Positions 16,551 through 24,256 of a DNA stretch of 64,000 nt are shown here, piece after piece. A program made the position numbers and the translations under genes. Each line of letters starts with the position of its first letter. Position 1 is the first letter of the stretch. The DNA is from Sphingopyxis sp. OPL5 (GTDB lineage: Bacteria; Pseudomonadota; Alphaproteobacteria; Sphingomonadales; Sphingomonadaceae): NCBI RefSeq assembly GCF_003797775.2, contig NZ_CP060725.1:2164001-2228000 (forward strand), in the 5' to 3' direction. The notes under the pieces were generated by a model. It searched no databases. It worked only from the letters and a program-made list of their open reading frames with translations, and was not told the DNA's origin.

Positions 16551-17629
16551 GATGCGGTGAAGCGGATCGCTTCGGCGGCGAGCCCGGGGCCGAAGGCGAT
16601 CGCGATGCCCTCGCCCTTCGCCTGCCGCGCCATCATCCGCGCGAGCACGAACAAGATCGTCGCCGACGACATATTGCCCCACGCGCCGAGCACCGCGCGG
16701 CTGTCGGCCAGCGCATCGGCGGGGACGTGCAGCGCCGCCTCGACCGCGTCGAGCACCGAGCGACCGCCAGCATGGACCGCGAGAAGCGGCGGCGGGGCGC
16801 CGTCGCCGAACAATTGCACCTGCACCCCGGGTTCGCCTAGCGCCGCGCGCAGCCGTCCCGGGACCTCGCCCGACAATTGCATCGCGAATCCCTTGTCGCC
16901 GATGTCCCAGCGGATCAACTCGGCGCTGTCCTCGAGCGCCAGGCTGCGGCCCTCGCCAAGTTGCAATCCTTCGGCTTCGCTCGACACGATCCCCGCCGCG
17001 GCGCCGTCGCTGAACTGCAGCATCGCGAGCAGGGGCTCGGGCTGGTCGGCGAGGCTGAGGTGGAGTGTCGAAAGCTCGACGCTCACCACCAGCACCACCG
17101 CATCCGGCTCCGACCGCACGATATGCCGCGCGCTCCGCAGCGCTGTGACTCCGGCGTAGCACCCCATGAAACCGATCAGCACCCGCTCGACCGTCGCCGC
17201 CAGCCCCAGCCGCCGCGCGACGATCTGGTCGATCCCCGGGGCGACGAAACCGGTGCAGCTCGCGACCACCAGATGCGTGACCCGCGCCAGTTCGAAGGCG
17301 TCGCCCAAGCCCGCGATGGCGGTCAGCGCCAGCTCGGGCGCATGCTTGGCATAAGCGGCCATCCGTGCCGAGGTCGGCGGCAATCCCGGTACATCGTAAA
17401 ATCCGCCCGGCGCCACCGGCGATCCGCCGCCGGCGGTCGGCGGCAGCACCGACCAGCGATGATCGATCCCCGACCGTCCCGCCATCCGCGCAAAGATCGC
17501 GCGCACCCGTTCGTCGGCCAGCCGCGGGGCCGCCCAATCGATGAAGGCTTTGTGGATGTCATGATCAGGCGTCGCGGTGGAAAGCGCGTTGAGCCAGGCG
17601 GTCGGCGGCTTCATCGTCATGGCGTTCAT
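16547..17629 (-). CDS. Type III polyketide synthase (chalcone/stilbene synthase-like)
   Basis: Type III PKSs extend an acyl-CoA starter with malonyl-CoA and cyclise the chain, giving alkylpyrones or alkylresorcinols in bacteria. The catalytic triad is intact: Cys125 in VVASCTGF, His286 in LLAVHAGG and Asn319 in GNMSSAT (numbered from the ATG at 17629). GFMGCYAGVTALRSA and the C-terminal IAFGPGLAAEAIRF are also family marks. Start choice among ATGs at 17629, 17620 and 17614 is uncertain since none has a clear ribosome-binding site. It heads an operon with a methyltransferase and a flavoprotein. The starter unit cannot be read from sequence. Confidence 0.92.
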   Translation of the reverse strand: MNAMTMKPPTAWLNALSTATPDHDIHKAFIDWAAPRLADERVRAIFARMAGRSGIDHRWSVLPPTAGGGSPVAPGGFYDVPGLPPTSARMAAYAKHAPELALTAIAGLGDAFELARVTHLVVASCTGFVAPGIDQIVARRLGLAATVERVLIGFMGCYAGVTALRSARHIVRSEPDAVVLVVSVELSTLHLSLADQPEPLLAMLQFSDGAAAGIVSSEAEGLQLGEGRSLALEDSAELIRWDIGDKGFAMQLSGEVPGRLRAALGEPGVQVQLFGDGAPPPLLAVHAGGRSVLDAVEAALHVPADALADSRAVLGAWGNMSSATILFVLARMMARQAKGEGIAIAFGPGLAAEAIRFTAS

Positions 17630-17715
17630 GTGGAGCAAAAGCGGGGGGCAGGCCAGCGGATTAGCGCCCGCGCGGCTTTACCACGGCTTAACCATGGATC
17701 GGCTATCGGAAAGGC

Positions 17716-18231
17716 GTGAAATTGCGCCTTTTCTTCCTTCTCGGCCTGATGTTCGCCGCGCCCTCCGCGGCTTCGGCGCAGTGCATGCTGTGCGGCGAGC
17801 AAGGCGCGGCGAGCGGCGGCGCGAGTCGCAAGGCCGAAACCCCTCTGCGGGTCGAGGTCGAAACCCAGCTCGACATGGGCCGCGTCGCGGTCGGCGCGGG
17901 TGGCGGAGAGGTCGAACTCGATCCACTCTCGGGCGCGCGCCGCCTGCGCGGCGACGTCGTCGATCTCGGCGGTTTCGCGGTCACCGGGGTGGTCACCGTG
18001 ACCGGCGAACCCGGCGCCGAGGTCCGCGTCATCCTGCCGACCAGCGTCGATCTCGAAAGCGATCGCGGCCGCAGCGCGCGCGTGTCGGGCCTTGTCACCG
18101 ACCTCAATGCCGCCCCACGCTTGGGACCCGACGGCCGCCTGCAATTCCGCTTCGGCGGCCGGCTGCAGATCGCCGGCCTTGACGACGGCGACTATCGCGG
18201 GCGCATTCCGGTGACGGTGGAGTATCAATAG
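17716..18231 (+). CDS. DUF4402 domain secreted protein
   Basis: The 171-residue product begins with a signal peptide (KLRLFFLLGLMFAAPSAASA, cleavage before QC) and then a beta-rich DUF4402-type domain with LRGDVVDLGGFAVTGVVTVTGEPGAEVRV. Such proteins are found beside adhesins and pilus-like surface systems, but the function is unknown. Two cysteines (CMLC) follow the cleavage site. The start is a GTG at 17716; no in-frame ATG precedes the signal sequence. It diverges from the PKS operon across an 86-base spacer and no partner genes lie nearby. Confidence 0.8.
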   Translation: MKLRLFFLLGLMFAAPSAASAQCMLCGEQGAASGGASRKAETPLRVEVETQLDMGRVAVGAGGGEVELDPLSGARRLRGDVVDLGGFAVTGVVTVTGEPGAEVRVILPTSVDLESDRGRSARVSGLVTDLNAAPRLGPDGRLQFRFGGRLQIAGLDDGDYRGRIPVTVEYQ

Positions 18232-18613
18232 CGTTCGATTGCTGACAGCGATGTCTGCTTTGGGGTGGGAAGCGGACGGTGCCGGTCCTCCCCGGCACCG
18301 AGAGGATCGCTATGGCCGCAATCGGTCGTTAAATGCCATTCATCATCCCGGGTTTGACCCGGGATCCCGCTCTTTGCTTTCTTCGCCGCCAAGCGGGTCC
18401 CCGGATCAGGTCCGGGGTGACGATAAAAGAGAGCGGCCTCGCCCGCCTTCGCGGGGGCGACGTCTGGTTTCGCCCGAAACCGGCCCCACTCGCGCCAGCC
18501 GGTACAAGCTTTGCGCCGAGACCCAATATTGGCGGTACCAATCGCCGCAGGGTGACGCTAGGGATCAGCGCAATGGGCGCGCGTCTGTGGAATCGAACTG
18601 AGGGGACAAACTA
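18232..18613. other. Non-coding spacer between the DUF4402 gene and malic enzyme
   Basis: This 382-base stretch holds no supportable gene; the open frames crossing it have no family features. It contains one REP-like element (18344-18424). The remaining sequence should carry the malic enzyme promoter, but I cannot place -35 and -10 boxes with confidence. Confidence 0.6.
18344..18424. repeat. REP-like element, family A (copy 1)
   Basis: The element starts CATCCCGGGTTTGACCCGGG, a small palindrome, and ends GTCCCCGGATCAGGTCCGGG, a second palindrome, followed by GTGACGA. The outer ends are roughly inverted copies of each other. A diverged second copy is at 43497-43572. Elements of this pattern are widespread between genes in alphaproteobacteria. 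It lies between two genes that point the same way. Confidence 0.75.
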
Positions 18614-20878
18614 ATGGACAGCGGCAGCAAGATACAATTCTCGGATCGCGAGGCCCTGCTCTATCATAATTATGGCCGGCCCGGAAAAATCGAGATCGTC
18701 GCGTCGAAACCGATGGCGACGCAGCGCGACCTGTCCCTCGCCTATTCGCCCGGCGTCGCGGTGCCGGTGAAGGCGATCGCCGAGGATCCGGCCACCGCCT
18801 ATGACTATACGATCAAGGGCAATCTTGTCGCAGTGATCTCGAACGGCACCGCGATCCTCGGCCTCGGCAACCTTGGCGCGCTCGCCTCGAAGCCGGTGAT
18901 GGAAGGCAAGGCGGTGCTGTTCAAGCGCTTCGCCGACGTCGATTCGATCGACCTTGAGGTCGATACCGAAGACCCCCAGCGCTTCATCGAGGCGGTCGAG
19001 CTGCTCGAGCCGAGCTTTGGCGGCATCAACCTCGAAGATATAGCGGCGCCGAACTGCTTCATCATCGAGCAGGCGCTGAAGGAAAAGATGAACATCCCGG
19101 TGTTCCATGACGACCAGCATGGCACCGCAATCATCACCGCCGCCGGGCTGATCAACGCCTGCCACCTGACCGGGCGCGACCTCGACACGGTGAAGGTCGT
19201 GGTCAATGGCGCCGGCGCCGCCGCGATCGCCTGTACCGCGCTGATCAAGGCGATGGGCGTGCGGCATGAAAATGTCATCATGTGCGACCGCAAGGGCACC
19301 ATCTATCAGGGCCGCGCCGAAGGCATGGACCAGTGGAAGTCGGCGCATGCGGTGCCAACCGAGACGCGCACGCTGACCGAGGCACTGGTCGGCGCCGACG
19401 TCTTCCTCGGCCTGTCGGCGGCTGGCGCGCTGAAGCCCGAGATGGTCAAGGACATGAAGCCGGCGCCGATCATCTTCGCGATGGCGAACCCCGATCCCGA
19501 AATCTCGCCGCCGGATGCGCGTGCGGCGCGCCCCGACGCGATCATCGCCACCGGGCGGTCGGACTATCCGAACCAGGTCAACAATGTCCTGTGTTTCCCC
19601 TTCATCTTCCGCGGCGCGCTCGACGTGCGCGCGACCGCGATCAACGAGGAGATGAAGATCGCCGCCGCTTACGCCATCGCCGACCTCGCGCGCCAGCAGG
19701 TGCCCGAGGAAGTCGCGGCGGCCTATGGCGGGCGGGCGTCGAGTTTCGGCCCCGAATATATCATCCCCTCACCCTTCGACCCGCGGTTGATGGAAATCGT
19801 GCCCGCCGCGGTCGCCAAGGCGGCGATGGACACCGGCGTCGCGCAGCGGCCGATCGAGGATATGGCCGCCTATCGTAACTCGCTGAAGGCGCGGCTCAAC
19901 CCGACGACCTCGGTGCTGACGCTGGCTTATGAGGCAGCGCGCGCCAATCCGAAGCGCGTCGTGTTCGCCGAGGGTGAAGAAGAGGTTGTATTGCGCGCCG
20001 CGATCCAGTTCCGCGACGGCGGCTATGGCATCCCGGTTCTCGTCGGGCGCGAAGGGCTGCACGACAAGCTGCGCGACATGGGGGTCGCCGACCCCGAAAG
20101 CTTCGAGGTCCACAACAGCGTCAATTCGCCGCATGTGCCGCAAATGGTCGACATGCTGTACGAACGGCTGCAACGGCGCGGTTACCTGCGCCGCGACGTC
20201 GAGCGCATGGTCAACCGCGACCGCAACATCTTCGGCTCGCTGTTGCTCCAGCTGGGGCTGGGCGATGCGATGATCACCGGCACCACCCGCACCTATTCGC
20301 AGTCGATGCGCGAAGTGCGGCGGGTGATCGACCCCGCCGAAGGCCAGACCAATTTCGGCATCCACGTCCTCGTCGGCCAGCACCATACGGTGTTCATGGC
20401 CGACACCACGGTCAACGAACGCCCGAGCGCGCAGCAGCTCGCCGACATCGCCGAACGCACCGCGCAGGTCGCGCGGCGCATGGGGCACGAACCGCGCGTC
20501 GCCTTCCTGTCCTATTCGACCTTCGGCAACCCGCCGGGATCGTGGCTCGACAATATCCGCGACGCGGTGGCGATCCTCGACGAACGCAAGCCGGGATTCG
20601 AATATGAGGGCGAGATGTCGCCCGACGTCGCGCTCAACCCCAAGGTGATGGCGAATTATCCCTTCTGTCGCCTGTCGGGACCCGCGAACGTGCTGGTCAT
20701 GCCGGGGCTGCAATCGGGCAATCTGTCGGCCAAGCTGCTGCGCGAACTGGGCGGCAGCGCGGTGATCGGCCCGATGCTGGTCGGCATGGAAAAGCCGGTG
20801 CAGGTCGCGACGATGGCGTCGACCGCGTCGGACCTGGTGACGCTGGCGGTGCTCGCGGCGGGCGGGATCGCCGAGTAA
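18614..20878 (+). CDS. maeB: NADP-dependent malic enzyme with phosphotransacetylase-like C-terminal domain
   Basis: The enzyme decarboxylates malate to pyruvate and yields NADPH. Residues about 1-430 are the malic enzyme: YSPGVAVP near residue 48, FHDDQHGTAIITAAGLINA for substrate and metal binding, and the nucleotide motif VVNGAGAAAIACTAL. Residues about 440-754 form the phosphate acetyl/butyryltransferase-like domain that in this family acts as a regulatory, acetyl-CoA-sensing part and is usually inactive as a transferase. Length (754 residues) is standard for the large MaeB class. It is flanked by REP-like repeats on both sides. Confidence 0.95.
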   Translation: MDSGSKIQFSDREALLYHNYGRPGKIEIVASKPMATQRDLSLAYSPGVAVPVKAIAEDPATAYDYTIKGNLVAVISNGTAILGLGNLGALASKPVMEGKAVLFKRFADVDSIDLEVDTEDPQRFIEAVELLEPSFGGINLEDIAAPNCFIIEQALKEKMNIPVFHDDQHGTAIITAAGLINACHLTGRDLDTVKVVVNGAGAAAIACTALIKAMGVRHENVIMCDRKGTIYQGRAEGMDQWKSAHAVPTETRTLTEALVGADVFLGLSAAGALKPEMVKDMKPAPIIFAMANPDPEISPPDARAARPDAIIATGRSDYPNQVNNVLCFPFIFRGALDVRATAINEEMKIAAAYAIADLARQQVPEEVAAAYGGRASSFGPEYIIPSPFDPRLMEIVPAAVAKAAMDTGVAQRPIEDMAAYRNSLKARLNPTTSVLTLAYEAARANPKRVVFAEGEEEVVLRAAIQFRDGGYGIPVLVGREGLHDKLRDMGVADPESFEVHNSVNSPHVPQMVDMLYERLQRRGYLRRDVERMVNRDRNIFGSLLLQLGLGDAMITGTTRTYSQSMREVRRVIDPAEGQTNFGIHVLVGQHHTVFMADTTVNERPSAQQLADIAERTAQVARRMGHEPRVAFLSYSTFGNPPGSWLDNIRDAVAILDERKPGFEYEGEMSPDVALNPKVMANYPFCRLSGPANVLVMPGLQSGNLSAKLLRELGGSAVIGPMLVGMEKPVQVATMASTASDLVTLAVLAAGGIAE

Positions 20879-20890
20879 CGATCGAACGTT

Positions 20891-20973
20891 CGTCGTTGCG
20901 CGCGAAACGAAGCAATCCAGGGCGGTTAGCGCCGTCTCTGGATTGCCGCCTCGCTCCGCGCCTCGCGATAACG
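20891..20973. repeat. REP-like element, family B (copy 1, diverged)
   Basis: The core GCGAAACGAAGCAATCCAGG and the mirrored CTCTGGATTGC arm match the family-B copies at 23448-23530 and 49466-49546, and the element ends CCTCGCGATAACG instead of CCTCGCAATGACG. It fills the gap between the converging maeB and bamE genes, where a hairpin could help end both transcripts. Confidence 0.7.
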
Positions 20974-20978
20974 CGCTG

Positions 20979-21473
20979 TTACGGTCCCGAAGGGCCGCCG
21001 CTGCCGCCCATGCCCGGGGCGCCGACCGCACCGATATTGCCGAAGATATCCTGGAAGAAGCTGCGCTCGCGGCCCAGCGTCGGGGTCTTGTCGCCTTCGG
21101 GGCTGATCCGGCTCACCAGCTCGATTCCGGTGCGATCGACCGCGGCGACGTTGCCGGTGGCGTCGAAGCGCACGCGCAGCACCTGCTGCGCCACCGGGCG
21201 CGGGTTGGCGAAGGCGAGCTGGCGCGTCTCACGCGACACATAATAATATTCATTGTTGCTGAACTGGCCGACGAAGGTCGGGCGGCCGAGCGTCTTTTCG
21301 ACCGATTCGCGGTTGTCGACGCCGGGCGTGATCGCATCGGTCAGCACGGGGTCGACGACATAACCCTGCCGGCCCTTGAGCTGCGCGCAACCGCTGGTCG
21401 TCAGCGCCAGCGCGAGGCCGGCGACGATCAGGCGCGTCCGCGGCGCGGAAAAAATCGTGGTGAAGTGCGGCAT
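20979..21473 (-). CDS. bamE: Outer membrane protein assembly factor BamE (SmpA/OmlA)
   Basis: BamE is a small lipoprotein of the BAM complex that inserts beta-barrel proteins in the outer membrane. The product (164 residues) has a signal sequence with a lipobox ending TTSGC near residue 29, and the SmpA/OmlA core: DAITPGVDNRESVEKTLGRP, FSNNEYYYVSRETRQLAF and VLRVRFDATGNV. The tail is glycine- and proline-rich. I use the ATG at 21473, which has GGAG eight bases ahead, over the TTG one codon upstream. It diverges from the cytochrome bc1 chaperone gene. Confidence 0.93.
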   Translation of the reverse strand: MPHFTTIFSAPRTRLIVAGLALALTTSGCAQLKGRQGYVVDPVLTDAITPGVDNRESVEKTLGRPTFVGQFSNNEYYYVSRETRQLAFANPRPVAQQVLRVRFDATGNVAAVDRTGIELVSRISPEGDKTPTLGRERSFFQDIFGNIGAVGAPGMGGSGGPSGP

Positions 21474-21656
21474 CAAAAATCTCCGTTGCGCATGCCTGCC
21501 GCTCGCCCCCGCGACCGCGCTTGTTACCCGCGCCTCTTAAGCGCAAGCGGGTGCCGCATACAAGGCCTATGGCGCGCCGCTTGTGGCGCGGCAAAGCTTG
21601 CTGCAGCCTGACCGGCGGGCCTTTTCGGCGGGCGCAAATGCGCCTAAGCGGAGCGC

Positions 21657-22184
21657 ATGATCTCGTTCCGCAAACTCTTCACGCCCGATCCCGACCCGCG
21701 CGAGGCGCGCCGCCCCTTGTGGAACGCCGTGGTCGCGGCCGCGCGCGCGCCGCACTGGTACCAGGCCGGCGGCGTCCCCGACACGCTCGACGGGCGGTTC
21801 GACATGATCGGGCTGGTGATGGCGCTCGTCCTCCACCGCATCGACGAAGATCCGGCTCAGGCGCTGGCGGGGGTCCATCTTACCGAATTGTTCGTGACCG
21901 ACATGGACGGCCAGATGCGCCAGATCGGTTTCGGCGACATGGTCGTCGGCAAGCAGATCGGGCGGATGGTCGGCGCACTCGGCGGCCGGCTCGGCGCCTA
22001 TCGCGCGCCCGACGGGTCGGACGACCTGCGCGCGGCGCTGGTTCGCAACCTGTGGCGCGGCAACGAACCCGGCGCGAGCGAACTCGCGCACGTCATGGCG
22101 GGGACCGCGGCGCTGCGGACCGCGCTCGCCGCGATGCCGGTGACCGACCTGATCGCCGCCGACCGCCTGCCGGACGCGGCATGA
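21657..22184 (+). CDS. Ubiquinol-cytochrome c chaperone (CBP3 family)
   Basis: CBP3-type proteins help assemble the cytochrome bc1 complex in mitochondria and in alphaproteobacteria. The 175-residue sequence shows the family core: WYQAGGVPDTLDGRFDMIGLVM, ALAGVHLTELFVTDMDGQMRQIGFGDMVVGK and a C-terminal helix. No bc1 genes are adjacent, so the assignment rests on sequence alone. Its stop overlaps the ATG of the next gene (ATGA), so the two are translated together. Confidence 0.88.
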   Translation: MISFRKLFTPDPDPREARRPLWNAVVAAARAPHWYQAGGVPDTLDGRFDMIGLVMALVLHRIDEDPAQALAGVHLTELFVTDMDGQMRQIGFGDMVVGKQIGRMVGALGGRLGAYRAPDGSDDLRAALVRNLWRGNEPGASELAHVMAGTAALRTALAAMPVTDLIAADRLPDAA

Positions 22185-22705
22185 GCAGCGAATTTTCGCA
22201 TGTCGTAACGCTCGCCGAGGTCGGACCCGGCAGGACGGTGACGTTCGAGGCCGACACCGCGGCGCGCGGGGCGATCGCCAAGCGGCTCGCCCTCGTCGAA
22301 CTCGACCGGTTCGCGGTGACCGTCGAGGTGCGCGCGGTCGCGGGCGGGATCGGGCTGCGCGGCGAAGTGCGCGCGGCGCTGGTGCAAAGCTGCGCCGCGA
22401 CCGATCTGCCGGTACCGGCGACGATCGCCGAACCCTTCGACCTCAAATTTCTGCGCGACCTGCGGCCGGACGACGACGAAGAGGTCGAGGTCGAACTGGG
22501 CGCCGAGGATATCGACGTGCTGCCGCTCGAACATGACCGCGTCGACCTGGGCGAAGTCGCGGTGCAGACGCTGTCGCTCGCGCTCGATCCGTTTCCGCGC
22601 CATCCCGACGCCGACCGCATCCTCGCCGAAAAGGGCGTGCTGAGCGAGGAACAGGCCGGACCGTTCGCCGCGCTCGCGGCGCTCAAGGGCAAGCCCAAGA
22701 GCTGA
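22181..22705 (+). CDS. YceD/DUF177 family protein
   Basis: YceD-type proteins often precede rpmF and have been linked with rRNA accumulation; here no rpmF follows. The 174-residue product has the typical acidic stretch DDDEEVEVELGAEDIDVLPLE near the middle and DLGEVAVQTLSLALDPFPRHP towards the end. An upstream cysteine (AALVQSCAATDLPV) marks the first half. The ATG forms an ATGA overlap with the preceding chaperone gene. The function remains unproven. Confidence 0.85.
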   Translation: MSSEFSHVVTLAEVGPGRTVTFEADTAARGAIAKRLALVELDRFAVTVEVRAVAGGIGLRGEVRAALVQSCAATDLPVPATIAEPFDLKFLRDLRPDDDEEVEVELGAEDIDVLPLEHDRVDLGEVAVQTLSLALDPFPRHPDADRILAEKGVLSEEQAGPFAALAALKGKPKS

Positions 22706-22709
22706 GGCG

Positions 22710-23420
22710 TCACTCGGGGGCTTCGTTTTCCTTCGCCGCCTCGTCGGGCTTCGGCGGATCGGCGAGCAGGTCCGCCATCGCGTCGTCGAGGCCCGATTCG
22801 GTTTTTTCGGACGGCGCGGGCTTGTCACCCTCGCCCGCTTCGTCCGCCGCCGCCTTTTCGGCGCGGGTCGGCGGCAGGCTGCCGCCGAGCGCCTTGGCGA
22901 GGCCGATCAGCTGTTCGCCGATCACCTTGTCGACCGCAGGGGCGATTTCGGGGACCTTGAAGCGCATATAGCCGCCGACAATATAGTCGAAGCGGATCGC
23001 CGCGCCGGTCGGGGTTTCCTTGATCTGGATCGTCAGCGTGCCGGTCAGCGCCTCGCCCTGCAGCGGGCCGAAGGCGCCCGACAGGCGGAGCATTTCATCG
23101 GGCTTGGCGAAAAGGATGCGCGCGTGCTGGACGCTGCCGAGGCCCTTTCCGGTGTCGGGCAATTTTTCGCAGAAGCAGCCGCCGGCCTGCGAATCGAGCC
23201 AGAAATTAGCGGGATCGCCCGACCAGCTATGGTCCTTCGACCACCATTTCTGGGGCATGCGGAGCATTTTCCAAACATCTTCGGGGGTCGCGGCGACCTG
23301 CGCGGTGTGCGCGACGGTGAAGCCGATCTCGCTCTGGTCGATGACCTTGGCCTGTGCCGGAGCCCCGGCGAGTACGGCAACCGGCAGAAAGGCCGCAGCC
23401 AGCATGATTTTCAGATTCAT
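22710..23420 (-). CDS. Exported SRPBCC (START-like) family protein
   Basis: The product (236 residues from the ATG at 23420) has a signal peptide ending APAQAKV and then a START/SRPBCC-type fold: VAATPEDVWKMLRMPQKWWSKDHSW is the usual helix and strand of such lipid-pocket domains, and LTGTLTIQIKETPTGAAIRFDYIVGGY follows. The last 50 residues are acidic and low in complexity. It probably binds a hydrophobic ligand in the periplasm; the ligand is unknown. It sits downstream of adk, separated by a REP-like element. Confidence 0.8.
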   Translation of the reverse strand: MNLKIMLAAAFLPVAVLAGAPAQAKVIDQSEIGFTVAHTAQVAATPEDVWKMLRMPQKWWSKDHSWSGDPANFWLDSQAGGCFCEKLPDTGKGLGSVQHARILFAKPDEMLRLSGAFGPLQGEALTGTLTIQIKETPTGAAIRFDYIVGGYMRFKVPEIAPAVDKVIGEQLIGLAKALGGSLPPTRAEKAAADEAGEGDKPAPSEKTESGLDDAMADLLADPPKPDEAAKENEAPE

Positions 23421-23447
23421 CGCCCATCCCCCGCCACCACCGGGCTT

Positions 23448-23530
23448 CGTCATGGCGAGCGAAGCGAAGCAATCCGGGCGGCCTGTTGCCGCTCTGGATT
23501 GCCACGGGGCTGCGCCCCTCGCAATGACGA
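23448..23530. repeat. REP-like element, family B (copy 2)
   Basis: The element runs from CGTCATGGCGAGCGAAGCGA to CCCCTCGCAATGACGA. Its ends are near-perfect inverted copies, and inside lie GCAATCCGG and CTCTGGATTGC arms. It sits between the SRPBCC gene and adk, which point the same way, so it may form a stem in the adk message tail. It is clearly related to the copies at 20891 and 49466. Confidence 0.85.
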
Positions 23531-23542
23531 TGTTGACGCGGA

Positions 23543-24208
23543 CTAGGACGCTGTGGCGGAGTTGAGAATCAACTCGATCGCGTCGTTGACGACATCGATA
23601 TCGGCCATGCCGTCGACGTGGGCCACGATGCCGCGCGCTTCGTAGATCGGCAGGATCGGCGCGGTCTTGGCGCGATACTCGGCCATGCGCGTGCGCACCG
23701 TTTCCTCGTTATCGTCGGGACGACGCTTGAAGTCATGCCCGCCGCACTGGTCGCAGGTGTCCGCGACCTTCGGCAGCTTGTAGCGGTCGTGATAGCCGGC
23801 GCCGCAGGTGGCGCAGGAGAAGCGGCCGGTGATGCGATCGACGAGCGCATCCTCTTCGACCAGCAGTTCGATGACATGGTCGAGCTTGCGCCCGCGCACG
23901 TCGAGGATTTCGTCGAGCGCATCGGCCTGCGCCGCGGTGCGCGGATAGCCATCGAATATCACCGACACATCGCCGCCGAGCTGGTCGAGGCGTTCGCCGA
24001 TCAGGCCCGAGACGATTTCGTCCGAGACGAGCTCGCCCGCATCCATCACCGCCTTGGCCTGGACGCCGATCGGCGTTCCCGCCTTGACCGCCGCACGCAG
24101 CATGTCGCCGGTCGAGAGCTGGACCATGCCATGCTCGTCCTCCAGCCGCGAGGCCTGCGTTCCCTTGCCCGCTCCCGGCGGACCCAGCAAAATGATATTG
24201 AGCGTCAT
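23543..24208 (-). CDS. adk: Adenylate kinase with zinc-binding lid
   Basis: Adk balances ATP, ADP and AMP. The P-loop GPPGAGKGTQ is at residues 8-17, the AMP-binding DGYPRT is near residue 85, and the long lid carries four cysteines as CATC and CDQC, the zinc-binding form found in many Gram-positive and alphaproteobacterial enzymes. The protein has 221 residues. It follows secY by 48 bases at the end of the spc operon. The alpha operon that often comes next (rpsM-rpsK-rpoA-rplQ) is not here. Confidence 0.97.
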   Translation of the reverse strand: MTLNIILLGPPGAGKGTQASRLEDEHGMVQLSTGDMLRAAVKAGTPIGVQAKAVMDAGELVSDEIVSGLIGERLDQLGGDVSVIFDGYPRTAAQADALDEILDVRGRKLDHVIELLVEEDALVDRITGRFSCATCGAGYHDRYKLPKVADTCDQCGGHDFKRRPDDNEETVRTRMAEYRAKTAPILPIYEARGIVAHVDGMADIDVVNDAIELILNSATAS

Positions 24209-24256
24209 GAAGGCCCCTGTTTCCCTGCCCTGTTCGAAACTCGCGTAGCGGGCGTA

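Noticed and set aside
18239..18614. Small open frames in the spacer before malic enzyme
   Set aside because: They run through a REP-like element and low-quality sequence; no ribosome-binding site or motif supports them.
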